Positions 19,162-28,977 are shown, counted from the stretch's first letter. The stretch: DNA of 64,000 nt from Prochlorococcus marinus str. MIT 9313 (GCF_000011485.1 NC_005071.1:434001-498000); one strand, 5' to 3'. Numbers and translations: made by a program. Notes: generated by a model not told the origin, from the sequence alone.

Positions 19162-20661
19162 TTAATCATTCCCCTTCTTCTTGCGTCTGGTTCTTTTTTT
19201 CGCATTGCTGTCCTGGTTCTGACGGGAAGGATCTGAACCCTGGCCGAGAGAAAATTGCTCCACAACCGCCGCATCAGGAGACGGCTCCTTAAAGCCACAG
19301 ACATCCCGATACATCTGCTCATAGTCGAGAGCGGAGCGATCCCAGCTGTAGTTTTGAGTCATTCCACGTTGCTGCAACTCACGCCAGCAATCACGATGAC
19401 GGAACGCCTCCCAAGACCTCACTAATGCTGTATAGAAGTCAACAGGCTCAAATCGATCGAAGCAGAATCCAGTACCGGTTTGATGAATAGGGTCGTAGGA
19501 AGGCACCGTGTCGACAAGACCACCCACTTTGCGCACCACCGGCACGCTGCCGTAGCGCATGGCCAACAGCTGACTAATGCCACAGGGTTCGAAGCGACTC
19601 GGCATCAGAAATGCGTCACTGCCGCCGTAGATCAAACGTGCTAGGTCATCGTCGTAAGTGAGGAAAACCGAGAAGCGGCCAGGGTTCTGAATTGCCAATT
19701 GCCACAGGCCGGATTCCAAACCACGCTCACCAGTGCCCAGCACGACGATCTGGGAATCTGTGTAAGCAAGCAACCGCTCTGTCACCTGCAGCAGAAGATC
19801 AACCCCTTTCTGATCCACCAACCGACTCACCATCCCCAGTAGATAGGTGTCTGGATTGACCTCAAGCCCCATGCGCTGTTGAAGGGCCTGCTTGTTCACA
19901 GCACGACCTGAAAGGTCATCGGCATTGAAAGTGGCTGGCAAAGACTTGTCATTGCCAGGGTCCCAATCCTGCAGGTCAATGCCATTGAGGATCCCACGCA
20001 GTTTTCCAGAGATGTAGTTCAACAAGCCATCAAGGCTCTCCCCGTATTCAGATGTACAAATCTCTCTGGCATAGGTGGGGGAGACGGCATTCACCCGATC
20101 GGCATAAAGCAAGGCTGCCGCCATGGTGTGATCCCCTTGCATGTACCAGGGGCACCAAGTCATCCGATCAAGTTTCCAGCGCCAGGGGCCCTGATATTTG
20201 AGGTTGTGAATGGTAAAGACCGTGCTGATTTCAGGGTCCTGATGCATCCACACAGGAATCATCCCGGTATGCCAGTCGTGGCAATGCAGCACTTGCGGTT
20301 TCCAAACGTTCCAGGCAAATTCCGTTGTCGCGCTTGCGAAAAACGTAAAACGCCAATCTTCGTCTTCTCCGCCGTAGATCCTTTCAGGATCAAACACTGG
20401 ATGCCCTACCAGATAAAGGGGCAAACCATTGCTGGGATGACTTGTCTCATAGATGGCGAACTCGTTGCCCATGGTCTGACCCCGCCAAATCGGATCAGTA
20501 GGGATATCCAGCAAGCTCCAGAGCTTGCCGTAACCAGGCATGATCAGACGCACATCATGATCAAGCTTGGCCAGAGCTGGGGGCAATGAGCCCACCACAT
20601 CACCCATTCCACCAACCTTGACCATCGGCGCGCATTCCGCAGCAGCAAATAGCACGCGCAT
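19162..20661 (-). CDS. glgA: Glycogen synthase (ADP-glucose, GT5)
   Basis: 499 aa from the ATG at 20661 (a TTG two codons earlier is possible). The ADP-glucose-binding [13 protein letters not shown] is at 15-27, equivalent to the K-x-G-G-L motif. The second Rossmann domain holds [19 protein letters not shown]. The last 30-40 residues are a basic tail (K-K-R-T-R-R-K-K-K). Elongates alpha-1,4-glucan for carbon storage in the cytosol. The 3' end lies about 120 bp from the upstream start of the membrane protein gene. Confidence 0.95.
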   Translation of the reverse strand: MRVLFAAAECAPMVKVGGMGDVVGSLPPALAKLDHDVRLIMPGYGKLWSLLDIPTDPIWRGQTMGNEFAIYETSHPSNGLPLYLVGHPVFDPERIYGGEDEDWRFTFFASATTEFAWNVWKPQVLHCHDWHTGMIPVWMHQDPEISTVFTIHNLKYQGPWRWKLDRMTWCPWYMQGDHTMAAALLYADRVNAVSPTYAREICTSEYGESLDGLLNYISGKLRGILNGIDLQDWDPGNDKSLPATFNADDLSGRAVNKQALQQRMGLEVNPDTYLLGMVSRLVDQKGVDLLLQVTERLLAYTDSQIVVLGTGERGLESGLWQLAIQNPGRFSVFLTYDDDLARLIYGGSDAFLMPSRFEPCGISQLLAMRYGSVPVVRKVGGLVDTVPSYDPIHQTGTGFCFDRFEPVDFYTALVRSWEAFRHRDCWRELQQRGMTQNYSWDRSALDYEQMYRDVCGFKEPSPDAAVVEQFSLGQGSDPSRQNQDSNAKKRTRRKKKGND

Positions 20662-20720
20662 TTTCAAGTCAGTCGAGAGCCGCGAGACTCTAAATGTGCA
20701 TCAGCTCAATCAGATCACGA

Positions 20721-21299
20721 TCATGGGAGAACCTTGAGCGGCGTGCCGATTTTGACCAGCCGATAGAGGGATTGGATGTCCTCTTCAAACAGCCGAACAC
20801 AACCATGGGAAACGGCTCGGCCAACAGTCCAGCGGTGGGGCGTTCCATGGAAGCCAGACGTGACGCAGCCATCAATCGTTAGCCAACGATCACCATCGTG
20901 AGCGTCTCTACCATTGCAATCTCGATAGAAGCCGATCCAGCGACTACCAAGGGGATTCTTCGGCCCAGATCCGATTCGCTTTCCGCTCTGGGGATGCTCC
21001 CAAATGGGATGGGGAGTTTTGCTTAAAACTTGAAACTCACCTGTCGGAGTCTCCCAGCCAGGCATGCCAACCGCCACTGAGAAGCTTTTAATTAAGGAGC
21101 CATCTTCCAAAACAAGCAGCCGACGGCTACGCCGATCCAAGACCAGATGCCGCCCCTCACGTTCAATCACAGCGAGGGGGAAGCTGGCGACGATTTGGGG
21201 AAGAGAGTCCTGAACAGCTGCATGAATCAGGGAGGGCAGCAGCGGCAGTGGAAGCGGTAGCAAGAACTCCTTCCCCAAAGCAAACGATGCGTCAATCAT
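20721..21299 (-). CDS. L,D-transpeptidase (YkuD domain)
   Basis: 192 aa. A hydrophobic N-terminal stretch at about 10-30 (F-L-L-P-L-P-L-P-L-L-P-S-L-I) looks like a signal peptide or anchor. The YkuD domain has G-F-H-G-T-P and V-S-H-G-C-V-R-L, the H-x(n)-S-H-G-C-x-R active-site signature with the catalytic Cys. Forms 3-3 cross-links or attaches substrates to peptidoglycan in the periplasm. Its stop lies 59 bp beyond the glgA start and its start 21 bp after the menB stop, but no shared function is obvious. Confidence 0.9.
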   Translation of the reverse strand: MIDASFALGKEFLLPLPLPLLPSLIHAAVQDSLPQIVASFPLAVIEREGRHLVLDRRSRRLLVLEDGSLIKSFSVAVGMPGWETPTGEFQVLSKTPHPIWEHPQSGKRIGSGPKNPLGSRWIGFYRDCNGRDAHDGDRWLTIDGCVTSGFHGTPHRWTVGRAVSHGCVRLFEEDIQSLYRLVKIGTPLKVLP

Positions 21300-21320
21300 G
21301 ACGCTGCCTAGAGCGGCTGG

Positions 21321-22214
21321 TTAGGGAAGCCAGCCTGAGCCTGAAAAATCTGGACGTCGTTTTTGTAGAAAAGCATTTCGCCCCTCCTGGGCTTCATCCG
21401 TTCGATAGAACAGATGGGTGGCCTGGCCGGCTAGCTCCTGAAGTCCTGCCAAGCCATCGGTTTCAGCATTGAATGCGGCCTTCAGGCAGCGGATGGCTGT
21501 GGGGCTGTGCTGCAACACCTCTCTTGCCCAACGCACTCCCTCTGCTTCAAGACCATCAAGAGGAACAATCTCGTTGATCAACCCCATTTTCAGCGCTTCT
21601 TCAGCTCCGTATTGACGACAGAGAAACCAGATTTCACGAGCCTTGCGTTGCCCCACGACTCTGGCTAGGTAACCAGCACCAAAGCCACCATCAAAGCTGC
21701 CCACCTTGGGACCGGTTTGCCCAAACACGGCATTCTCTGCCGCCAGACTGAGATCACATAACAAGTGCAGCACTTGGCCGCCGCCGATCGCATAGCCAGC
21801 GACAAGTGCAATCACAACCTTTGGCAAGCTGCGAATGATGCGCTGTAGGTCGAGAACATTGAGGCGCGGCAAACCCTCCTCATCGAGGTAGCCACCGTCG
21901 CCGCGCACACTTTGGTCACCACCTGCACAAAAGGCATAGCCGCCATCGTCAGCAGGTCCAACACCGGTGAACAAAACCACGCCTAAACGTTGGTCGTCTC
22001 GAATTCTGGTAAACGCATCACAGAGTTCCATCACCGTGCGTGGTCGGAAAGCATTGCGCTTGGTCGGACGATCAATCGCAACCCTGGCAATTCCTTCTGA
22101 ACTGCGATCAAGCAGGACGTCTTGATATTCACCCCAGGGTTCCCATTCGATCGTGGGCTTGCCAGGCAAAACCTGTCTTGGCCTCCTATCAAACCGATTG
22201 GAATCCATAGCCAT
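21321..22214 (-). CDS. menB: 1,4-dihydroxy-2-naphthoyl-CoA synthase
   Basis: 297 aa from the ATG at 22214; a TTG at 22223 and a second ATG at 22208 are alternatives. Crotonase-fold motifs include [29 protein letters not shown] and the [13 protein letters not shown] MenB signature. Closes the naphthoquinone ring in phylloquinone synthesis, the A1 cofactor of photosystem I. The gene begins just after the menD stop in the same direction. Confidence 0.95.
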   Translation of the reverse strand: MAMDSNRFDRRPRQVLPGKPTIEWEPWGEYQDVLLDRSSEGIARVAIDRPTKRNAFRPRTVMELCDAFTRIRDDQRLGVVLFTGVGPADDGGYAFCAGGDQSVRGDGGYLDEEGLPRLNVLDLQRIIRSLPKVVIALVAGYAIGGGQVLHLLCDLSLAAENAVFGQTGPKVGSFDGGFGAGYLARVVGQRKAREIWFLCRQYGAEEALKMGLINEIVPLDGLEAEGVRWAREVLQHSPTAIRCLKAAFNAETDGLAGLQELAGQATHLFYRTDEAQEGRNAFLQKRRPDFSGSGWLP

Positions 22215-22219
22215 CGGGA

Positions 22220-24046
22220 TCAAAGATCAATGTGGCCATTTTGGGAAATCGACTGCAGATGCATCATCAATCCCTCGCGAAGCTGTTGCCTCATCGATGA
22301 ATCTTGACGCCGATGCGTGCACACACGTATCAAAACAGGTCCAGCCTGGAAGAGCCCCCACTCCAAGGCTGCTGGTAGGTCTTCGAGACAGGCCACCTGA
22401 CGGTGAGGAATGTTATGAGCCCCTGCAAGAGCAAGAGGGTCAACCTCCTGAGGCATGGCAAACAGCTGCTCAAATGCTTCGCTAGGAGCTGTCTTCACCA
22501 GAAGTTGCTCGAAGATGCCTCCGCCACCATTGTCGATCAACACCACCACCAAAGGCGGGCGCTGGGGATGAGCAAGCAACCAGCCATTGCTGTCATGAAG
22601 GAGAGCCAGGTCGCCGCTTACAAGCAAAGTGGGCCCAAGAGCCATCGCTAAACCCATGCTTAAAGAAAGGGTGCCGTCGATACCAGACGCGCCTCGAAAA
22701 CTGAAGCATCGTCTCGAAAATAAGCTCTTGTCCGCATAAGCCAGCCAGTCCCTCACAGGACTACTCGCTGCCAACATGATTGGTAGCTCAGTTGGCAGAA
22801 GACGGGATAACCAGCGAGCCAGGGCTGGTTCTGTGATGGCACCCTGCAGGGGTAACTGCTGATCCAGCCACTCCTGAGCAAAACGATCGCTGATTTGCCA
22901 TTTCCTCAGCAGAGCCTTGGTTGCCTGTTGAGAGGCTGCATCAGCATCGATCCAGCGATGGTGATGGTGTTGCCACCAGCTCGTCAATCCATGATTCCAT
23001 TGCACTGACAAACCAAGGGGATCGAGACAACGGGAGTCTCCCTCTGTAATCAGGAGCTGACCGTCACCAAAGCTTTTCAACCATGCCTCAAGGCTCCGAC
23101 TGGCTGACATTGGTCCTAGACGCAGCACTTGAAGCTGCTCCTGAGAGCCTAAAAGCCCAGTAGCCAAAAGCAGCTCCCAGGAGCGGATTAGACCAGGTTG
23201 GTCTGAAGGCAGAGCCGATAGTGGATCGGCCAGCACGGGCCAGCCACTCAAGGCCTGCCACTCCCGCAAGGATTGCTGAAAAGCAAAGAGGTCTTTGCTT
23301 AGGCCTCGCCAAGCACCAGCTATCACAACGCCGGGTCGTAAAGGATCCAATGCAAAGGGAGCCTGATCGGTAACCCCATTAGTCCCCTCAGCTGCCATTG
23401 CCAGATTGATTGGCTTGATCGGAGATGAACGTGGAATCTTGGGAGACCACCCCTTCCAGATCATCCTCTGCTCTTCTTCACTGAGATGTAGAGGTTCCTC
23501 AAAAGGCAGATTGAGATGAACGGCCCCTGCGGGGTGATGAGCTCGTTGCCAGGCCTTCTCTGCGAATGATTCCAGCGTTTCTTTACTGAAAAGATGCAAC
23601 CCCTCTCTTGGGCCCTGCCCAATCCATCGACAGGCAGGACTCAAGAAAGTCTCCTGATTCACCGTTTGATTGGCACCGCAGTCTTTGAGTCGATAGGGGC
23701 GGTCAGCAGTGAGCAGCAACAGGGGCTGACAGGATCGATCAGCCTCCACCGCTGCAGGCAAAAGGTTGGCTACAGCGGTGCCCGAAGTGGTCACTACAGC
23801 TGCTGCAGTGCCTGTAGCAGTGCTAAAACCCAAAGCCAAGAAAGCAGCAGAGCGCTCATCAATGGCAGTGCTAAGCCGCAAGCGATTGGTACGTGCCATT
23901 CCTCCTGCAGCCAGTGCAAGGGGACCCGAGCGGCTGCCTGGACAAAGCACGAGATGGCGCAGCCCCAAGGCATGAAATGCCTCGAGCAAGCTCAGGCAAA
24001 CCAACAGATTGTTGTGAGCAAGAGACAGAGCTTGAGCCTTAGCCAA
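22220..24046 (-). CDS. menD: 2-succinyl-5-enolpyruvyl-6-hydroxy-3-cyclohexene-1-carboxylate synthase
   Basis: 608 aa. The start is a TTG at 24046: the in-frame upstream stop is at 24059-24061, no ATG or GTG lies between, and the conserved [13 protein letters not shown] motif starts at about residue 32. [11 protein letters not shown] gives the catalytic Glu of the thiamine-diphosphate fold, and [12 protein letters not shown] is the cofactor-binding G-D-x(n)-N motif. Condenses isochorismate with 2-oxoglutarate, the committed step to phylloquinone, using chorismate from aroA. Operonic with menB, divergent from lepB. Confidence 0.95.
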   Translation of the reverse strand: MAKAQALSLAHNNLLVCLSLLEAFHALGLRHLVLCPGSRSGPLALAAGGMARTNRLRLSTAIDERSAAFLALGFSTATGTAAAVVTTSGTAVANLLPAAVEADRSCQPLLLLTADRPYRLKDCGANQTVNQETFLSPACRWIGQGPREGLHLFSKETLESFAEKAWQRAHHPAGAVHLNLPFEEPLHLSEEEQRMIWKGWSPKIPRSSPIKPINLAMAAEGTNGVTDQAPFALDPLRPGVVIAGAWRGLSKDLFAFQQSLREWQALSGWPVLADPLSALPSDQPGLIRSWELLLATGLLGSQEQLQVLRLGPMSASRSLEAWLKSFGDGQLLITEGDSRCLDPLGLSVQWNHGLTSWWQHHHHRWIDADAASQQATKALLRKWQISDRFAQEWLDQQLPLQGAITEPALARWLSRLLPTELPIMLAASSPVRDWLAYADKSLFSRRCFSFRGASGIDGTLSLSMGLAMALGPTLLVSGDLALLHDSNGWLLAHPQRPPLVVVLIDNGGGGIFEQLLVKTAPSEAFEQLFAMPQEVDPLALAGAHNIPHRQVACLEDLPAALEWGLFQAGPVLIRVCTHRRQDSSMRQQLREGLMMHLQSISQNGHIDL

Positions 24047-24096
24047 TGCGATTCTCGGTCAATACCGACCGGCGAGGGCCGACTTAATCAGTTTCG

Positions 24097-24717
24097 ATGA
24101 CCCCGACACCTTCTCCTCCTCGAAAAGAAGCAAGCGGTAGCTGGCGCAGCCTGCTGCTCTGGGTAGTTCTGGCCTTGTTGATGCGCTGGCAGGTGGTGGA
24201 GCCTCGCTGGATTCCCTCCGGTTCAATGCTGCCAACCCTTCAGTTGAAGGATCGCATTCTTGTTGAGAAGGTTCGCCCTCGACTTGCACGTCAACAAGAA
24301 CAGCCTTTGCCACTGGGCAGCGTGGTGGTGTTTCACCCGCCATCCGCACTACTGGATGCTGGCTACGACCCTAAAGCGGCCTTGATTAAACGCGTGGTGG
24401 GGCGTCCGGGCGATCAACTGGAAGTTCATCATGGTCAGCTCTTGCGCAACGAGATCGCCATCAAGGATGACTGCCGTGATGCACCAATGAACTACGAGAT
24501 GGCGAAGGTGACCGTTCCTGAGCATGAACTTTGGGTGATGGGGGACAACCGCAATTCCAGTCTTGACTCTCATCTCTGGGGGCCATTACCAGAAGAAGCT
24601 GTGATCGGAACAGCTATTTGGAGGTACTGGCCACTCAATCGGTTCGGTCCAATACGGTTCCCCTCCCAAGGCAAGAGTGGATCAAACGACCTAGCTGCGA
24701 TAGGGTCAACATCGTGA
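24097..24717 (+). CDS. lepB: Signal peptidase I
   Basis: 206 aa. One N-terminal membrane helix at about 16-30 (R-S-L-L-L-W-V-V-L-A-L-L-M-R) precedes S-G-S-M-L-P-T-L with the catalytic Ser43; the catalytic Lys98 is in A-A-L-I-K-R-V-V-G-R-P-G-D. The Ser-Lys spacing of 55 residues equals that of E. coli LepB. The box E motif G-D-N-R-N-S-S-L-D-S-H-L-W-G is present. Cleaves signal peptides on the outer face of the inner or thylakoid membrane. Followed 15 bp later by the DUF760 gene in the same direction. Confidence 0.95.
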   Translation: MTPTPSPPRKEASGSWRSLLLWVVLALLMRWQVVEPRWIPSGSMLPTLQLKDRILVEKVRPRLARQQEQPLPLGSVVVFHPPSALLDAGYDPKAALIKRVVGRPGDQLEVHHGQLLRNEIAIKDDCRDAPMNYEMAKVTVPEHELWVMGDNRNSSLDSHLWGPLPEEAVIGTAIWRYWPLNRFGPIRFPSQGKSGSNDLAAIGSTS

Positions 24718-24732
24718 CGAAAAGCACACCGG

Positions 24733-25083
24733 ATGTTCAACCCGGAGTTCCTGACCACCGATAACAGCGATTGCCAGGACGGTAATGGGCTAATTCAGTA
24801 CCTTCAGGATCAATCCCCTGATGTATTGCAGCGAGTTGCCAAGTCCGCCAGCAATGATATTCAGGACATTATTCGCCACAATGTTCAGGGCCTGCTGGGC
24901 ATGATCCCAGGTGAGCAATTTGAAGTGAAGGTCACAGCCAGTCGAGATAATCTCGCCAGTTTGCTCGCATCAGCAATGATGACTGGATATTTCTTGCGCC
25001 AAATGGAGCAACGCAAGGAATTGGAAGAGTCGTTGTTTTCAGATGAAGCGATGGCAGTCGACACAGATGATCTCAATCTTTGA
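24733..25083 (+). CDS. DUF760 family protein
   Basis: 116 aa. H-N-V-Q-G-L-L-G-M-I-P-G-E-Q-F and L-A-S-A-M-M-T-G-Y-F-L-R-Q-M-E-Q-R-K-E-L-E are the conserved core of DUF760, a small family of cyanobacteria and plastids. Soluble, no signal peptide; the C-terminus is acidic. Function unknown. The last 11 bp overlap the 3' end of the convergent DUF4336 gene. Confidence 0.88.
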   Translation: MFNPEFLTTDNSDCQDGNGLIQYLQDQSPDVLQRVAKSASNDIQDIIRHNVQGLLGMIPGEQFEVKVTASRDNLASLLASAMMTGYFLRQMEQRKELEESLFSDEAMAVDTDDLNL

Positions 25084-26296
25084 AGGCTGCCTGAGGATCT
25101 TTCGGTACCACACCAAGGTTGAGCAGGCGTTGATCAACGCTGCCTAGAAAGCTCCAGCTGGCTTGATTGATAGCCCATGGGCGTCTGGAAATAGATTCAC
25201 TTAAATCTCGAACGTGATGAGGCTTGAAGGCCACGATGTCGCTGAAGTGAGCAGACACAAGCCAGCGCATCCCTTTCAGGCGCCGCATCTCATCCAACCA
25301 TTCCAATAAGACGTCCTTCGCTCTTGGAAATACCAGCCGCTCCAACACAGGCGCAATTTGTAGGAGTGGGCCGTTCTTCCCGAGACGCTCCTGAGCCGCA
25401 GCTTCCCATCCGGGCTGCCAAGCGAATGGAAACAGGCCGAAATGGGCTTTAGGGCTAAGTGTTCCGGGCCTGAAGGCATTGCGCAGCACCTCCAACAGGG
25501 GAGGAATCACAAGCGGCCCTGGCTTCAGATAGGTCGCGAACAACACCACACGGGCCCATCCTCGGCGGCGCGCTTGTGGAGAATCCTCAAGGGGTTGATC
25601 ACCCCGATCACGGGCGTGGAATAACAAGGGTGTGGGGTCTAGATCAAACAGAGCTGGAGGCTCTGCCTCGATGCCCACTAGAGCATCTGTTACCAATACA
25701 GCTCCGGAAGCTCGGTGAAAACAAGCCACCTCTTCAAAACGGCCAAGCCCCAAATCCAGGGGGCCTAAAGGCAGCCAAGTACAACTGTCTGGATGGGGAA
25801 AGCCGTCCTCCTGCAACACCTTGGTGCGGCGCGCTGGAATGCCCAGCCAAGATGAAGGCAAGGAAATTGGGAAACTCCACTGACCAGGACAAACCCATAC
25901 CTCTGCCTGTGGGAAGGCTCGTGCCATTGCCGGTAGAGACAGTTTGTGCTCTAGGCCAGACGCGGTGGGGAGCACAATCGTGACGACATTGCCATGTGTG
26001 GCCTCCAGATCAGCTAGAGCTCGGCGCAACTCGGGAGTAGGCGGAAGGGGATTGAACAACATCAACCCACCTGGCACCTTCACCACGGTGAGCCTTACAG
26101 GCACAGCGACGTAATAGAGGCCTTGGAGTTGTTCAAAACTCCAGATCTGATTGGGTATTAGTTCCCGGACCAGGGTGCGGCGCTGACCATAGGGATAGAG
26201 AGGTAACAGCGGCCACCAAGGCCACTCTTGATCAAGCCAAGAGACAGTCTTATTGGCACTCACTTGACCTGAAATAGCTTGATTCTCGGGAGTCAT
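25073..26296 (-). CDS. DUF4336 family protein
   Basis: 407 aa from the ATG at 26296. The conserved core begins W-P-L-L-P-L-Y-P-Y-G-Q-R-R-T-L-V-R-E-L-I and continues through I-W-S-F-E-Q-L-Q-G-L-Y-Y-V-A-V-P-V-R-L-T-V-V-K and I-V-L-P-T-A-S-G-L-E-H-K, the signatures of DUF4336 (cyanobacteria and plants; distantly metallo-beta-lactamase-like). Soluble, no signal peptide seen. Function not established. Tail-to-tail overlap with the DUF760 gene. Confidence 0.85.
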   Translation of the reverse strand: MTPENQAISGQVSANKTVSWLDQEWPWWPLLPLYPYGQRRTLVRELIPNQIWSFEQLQGLYYVAVPVRLTVVKVPGGLMLFNPLPPTPELRRALADLEATHGNVVTIVLPTASGLEHKLSLPAMARAFPQAEVWVCPGQWSFPISLPSSWLGIPARRTKVLQEDGFPHPDSCTWLPLGPLDLGLGRFEEVACFHRASGAVLVTDALVGIEAEPPALFDLDPTPLLFHARDRGDQPLEDSPQARRRGWARVVLFATYLKPGPLVIPPLLEVLRNAFRPGTLSPKAHFGLFPFAWQPGWEAAAQERLGKNGPLLQIAPVLERLVFPRAKDVLLEWLDEMRRLKGMRWLVSAHFSDIVAFKPHHVRDLSESISRRPWAINQASWSFLGSVDQRLLNLGVVPKDPQAAFKD

Positions 26297-27181
26297 ATCC
26301 TCAGTTTGTGCAAGTGGTCAACATCTTCTGCAACTGGTTTTAGGTACAAGCTAGAGATAGAACAGGCGAGCAAGCGAGTCAGTCCCTGGATGACGCCCAA
26401 CTACGGGATGCGTCGCAACAGCGCGAGGCCGAGGCAACTTGCCAATTATCTCAGAGGAGTTCACTCTGAGCGGCATGGCTTGTCTCTGCGCAGCAAGATC
26501 AGGCCGAATGGCCAGGGGTTGAAATAGTTGCTCTTCAATATCGCTACTGATGGGAAGGCTCTTAACTCCGGCAAAGAGAACGTTTACCAAAAGCCCGCAG
26601 TAGGTCAAGGAAAGCCTGTTAAACCAGAAAAGACCAGCGTGTGATTATGGGCGTATGGGTTAGAGCAGAAGCTGAAACCTCGAAGCTTGCACATGCCGTC
26701 GCCTAATCTTCGCGGCGAGAAGTACAAAATAAATGCCAATGCTTCTACCATTATCCATACATAGGCCTACGCAAAAAACCTAAAAATCATTCAAATAGCT
26801 TGAACAGCAAGAAGGGGCCGGTACAGATGCTGGAATGATTTAAATATCAAGGATGAGAATAGCAACTATTAACTTATATACTGCTCTCATTCTAACCCGT
26901 AGGCGTTGGCAACAAGAAGGCGCCGGCATTTACTATTAAATTAATCATTAACTCTGTTACTCCTGAGGCTACTTTTTAGAGTCATTTTATTGATCTAAGC
27001 ATTGATTGATATGCGAAAATTGCAAAAGAAAATGGCCTAAAATGCATGGTTAGCATCGTTGATGCTAAGTAAGAATTCGTTCATGAATGTCTGTCTAAAG
27101 TCTGTTAATTCTAATCAAAGATAGAGATATAATGAATTCAGCCTAAATAGTATTGAGCTTTTTTGGGCTGGCAGAGATTGC
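26297..27181. other. AT-rich accessory spacer
   Basis: 885 bp without a well-supported gene. A reverse-strand frame at 26351-26608 is listed separately. From 26700 the sequence turns clearly AT-rich. It contains a short imperfect repeat at 26806-26824 and 26910-26929 (core CAAGAAGGxGCCGG) and, at 27013-27072, a short frame reading I-A-K-E-N-G-L that resembles the I-A-K-x-A-G-F heart of Nif11 leaders. The Nif11-like gene itself ends at 27182, so these may be debris of related genes. Confidence 0.45.
26351..26608 (-). CDS. Doubtful hypothetical protein (85 aa)
   Basis: A reverse-strand frame with only a TTG start at 26608 and no visible ribosome-binding site. The translation looks moderately protein-like (an N-terminal hydrophobic stretch, then S-S-D-I-E-E-Q-L-F-Q-P-L-A-I-R-P-D-L-A-A-Q-R), but no family is recognised, and the opposite strand is open over nearly the same region. 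It points into the DUF4336 gene 54 bp downstream. Confidence 0.22.
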   Translation of the reverse strand: MTYCGLLVNVLFAGVKSLPISSDIEEQLFQPLAIRPDLAAQRQAMPLRVNSSEIIGKLPRPRAVATHPVVGRHPGTDSLARLFYL

Positions 27182-27484
27182 TCAGTATTTGAGATTCAAG
27201 AAGACACCAACTAAAATCAAGAGTACTGTAAGCAAGGCTGCCCATATGATAATCGGGCTAATTGAGGGATTATTTCTTTTGCTGAGGGCATCAAAAACCT
27301 GCTCCTGAATCTCCTGGTCAGAGAGCTCGACTACAGCTTCTGCCGTGGACTCATTTGAATCAATAAAGAGCGAAGCGACTTTTGCTATTGAAACTATATC
27401 TGCACCTTCAGCGGTTAATTGACTTTGCAGCAAGGGCTCTGATTTGAGCTTGGCAAGAAAAACTTTGAGCTGTGCTGCTTGCAT
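27182..27484 (-). CDS. Nif11-leader-like domain fused to a C-terminal membrane helix
   Basis: 100 aa from the ATG at 27484. Residues 1-50 follow the Nif11 leader pattern of prochlorosin-type precursors: A-Q-L-K-V-F-L-A-K-L-K at 4-14, L-L-Q-S-Q-L at 18-23, G-A-D-I-V-S-I-A-K at 27-35, and an E-L-S-D-Q-E-I block at 53-59 where precursor leaders end. Instead of a Gly-Gly/Gly-Ala cleavage site and Cys/Ser/Thr-rich core, the chain continues into one strong transmembrane helix at about 76-97 and ends N-L-K-Y; there is no cysteine at all. So this is a leader-like domain displayed on a membrane, not an ordinary lanthipeptide precursor. No LanM or peptidase gene lies in the window. Confidence 0.75.
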   Translation of the reverse strand: MQAAQLKVFLAKLKSEPLLQSQLTAEGADIVSIAKVASLFIDSNESTAEAVVELSDQEIQEQVFDALSKRNNPSISPIIIWAALLTVLLILVGVFLNLKY

Positions 27485-27882
27485 TGCAATCTTGCTATCA
27501 TTAATTACTCTATCAAGATCATGTGCAATATCAACCTTTCGTAACCAACCATAATTATAAAACTCTGCCTATGAACGATGATGATGAAAAGACTGCAAGA
27601 TCCTGACGAAATAAGTGAAGTCCCGTGATTCTCATGCTATCCATTGCATTTTGATCGAAACTTACATCCCAATGCAATCGTTGTTGGTTTGAGGAGATCT
27701 ATTGCCGCAGTTGATATGGTCTATTTACAGCAGAGCTTCATCACTATCAAGTTGGACACTCCATTGGCTATTTAGATCCAATTAGATCAATTGCGTTGTT
27801 CGTTTCTCCTCCCATTATCGCTCACTGAATCCTCGATTAAAGAAGAACTGAGGAGCTCTGAACTCCGATCCAAAGTTCGAAT
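27485..27882. other. Intergenic spacer between Nif11-like gene and PKS cassette
   Basis: 398 bp, AT-rich near the Nif11-like gene. On the reverse strand a TTGATA hexamer followed after 16 bp by TAGAGT, within about 60 bp of the Nif11-like start, is a plausible promoter. The 3' end of the polyketide cassette falls at the other end; no clear intrinsic terminator was found there. No small gene is supported. Confidence 0.4.
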
Positions 27883-28977
27883 TCAGTTGCTGTTGCAAAG
27901 ATCGAACAACGCCACTTCGGCACAAAGGCCGGGACCAAAGGCGAGTGCCAGGCAAGGTCCGCTGCAAGCCTTATGACGCATGCGTTCAAGAATGAAAAGA
28001 ACGGTGGCCGAAGACATGTTGCCGTGAGCTTGAAGGATGGACCTGGATTCAGCCAGGTGCTCATGCTTGAGGGCCAAGGCGTCGGCGCAGGCCTGCAGGA
28101 TCCTCGGCCCCCCAGGGTGGAGGGCCCAGCTGCGGATTTCAGTCAGATCGGATCCATGGCCCCTCAACCAACTGCTCAGCCAAGGTTGCAATGCATCAGC
28201 TATCGCCTCTGGCACCTGTGGTGATAAACCCATAGCGAAACCATGATCTCCGACCTGCCAATGCATCAGACTGCTGGTGTTTGGAATCACGGTGGAGCCA
28301 GAAGCCTTCAGGGTCAGAGATTGCTTCGATTCCGCCAAAGCTTGAGAAGCAACCAAAGCTGCGGCTCCATCCGCGAACAGGGCGTTGGCTACCACCTTCT
28401 CGGGGTCCCAGCCGTAATGAAGATGGAGACTGCACAGTTCGACAGAACACAGCAGCACTACAGCGTTGGCATCAGCTTCAGCGAACGCCCGCGCCACACG
28501 TAGACCGTTCAAGGCACCGTGACAGCCCATGAATCCCACATGGGTCCTCTGAACACCGGGGTCAAGTTCAAGTTGGTCGATCAGAGCAAGGTCAACACCC
28601 GGAGCCTTGAATCCGGTACAGCAAACGGTCACAAGATGAGTGATCACATCAGCGGCTAGCTCGGCCTCCTCGAGGGCAAGACGGCATGCATTGATTGCTA
28701 GCGCTGAAGCATGGTGATCAAACTCGTTCATCCTTGCGGCAGTCGTGGGGCTTTTGGCCCCGTAGAAGGGCAAACGCTTGCTGATCGGCTCACTCGCGTC
28801 GTCTCCCAGCAGAACGCTGCCCCTGTTCTGAACCTGAGTTCGTCGCTGAATCCGGCGGACCAGTGCCGCTCGTTCGGGACTGTCGGCACTGACCAACTCG
28901 GCAAGCGCCATGGAATCGCTCTGATTGACTTGTTGTTCCGGCACTGCAGTTCCCATGCCGCGAATGGTCAGAGGCAT
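27883..28977 (-). CDS. Type III polyketide synthase (chalcone/alkylresorcinol synthase family)
   Basis: 364 aa. The thiolase-fold Cys-His-Asn triad is intact: Cys152 in V-G-F-M-G-C-H-G-A, His287 in W-A-L-H-P-G-G-P-R-I-L, and Asn320 in A-H-G-N-M-S-S-A-T. The C-T-G-F segment at 120-123 corresponds to the active-site gatekeeper loop. G-C-H-G-A-L-N resembles bacterial alkylresorcinol/alkylpyrone synthases more than plant chalcone synthases. It should extend an acyl starter with malonyl-CoA and cyclise it; substrate choice cannot be read. The start overlaps the end of the flavoprotein gene by 10 bp, so it is the last gene of a three-gene operon. Confidence 0.92.
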   Translation of the reverse strand: MPLTIRGMGTAVPEQQVNQSDSMALAELVSADSPERAALVRRIQRRTQVQNRGSVLLGDDASEPISKRLPFYGAKSPTTAARMNEFDHHASALAINACRLALEEAELAADVITHLVTVCCTGFKAPGVDLALIDQLELDPGVQRTHVGFMGCHGALNGLRVARAFAEADANAVVLLCSVELCSLHLHYGWDPEKVVANALFADGAAALVASQALAESKQSLTLKASGSTVIPNTSSLMHWQVGDHGFAMGLSPQVPEAIADALQPWLSSWLRGHGSDLTEIRSWALHPGGPRILQACADALALKHEHLAESRSILQAHGNMSSATVLFILERMRHKACSGPCLALAFGPGLCAEVALFDLCNSN

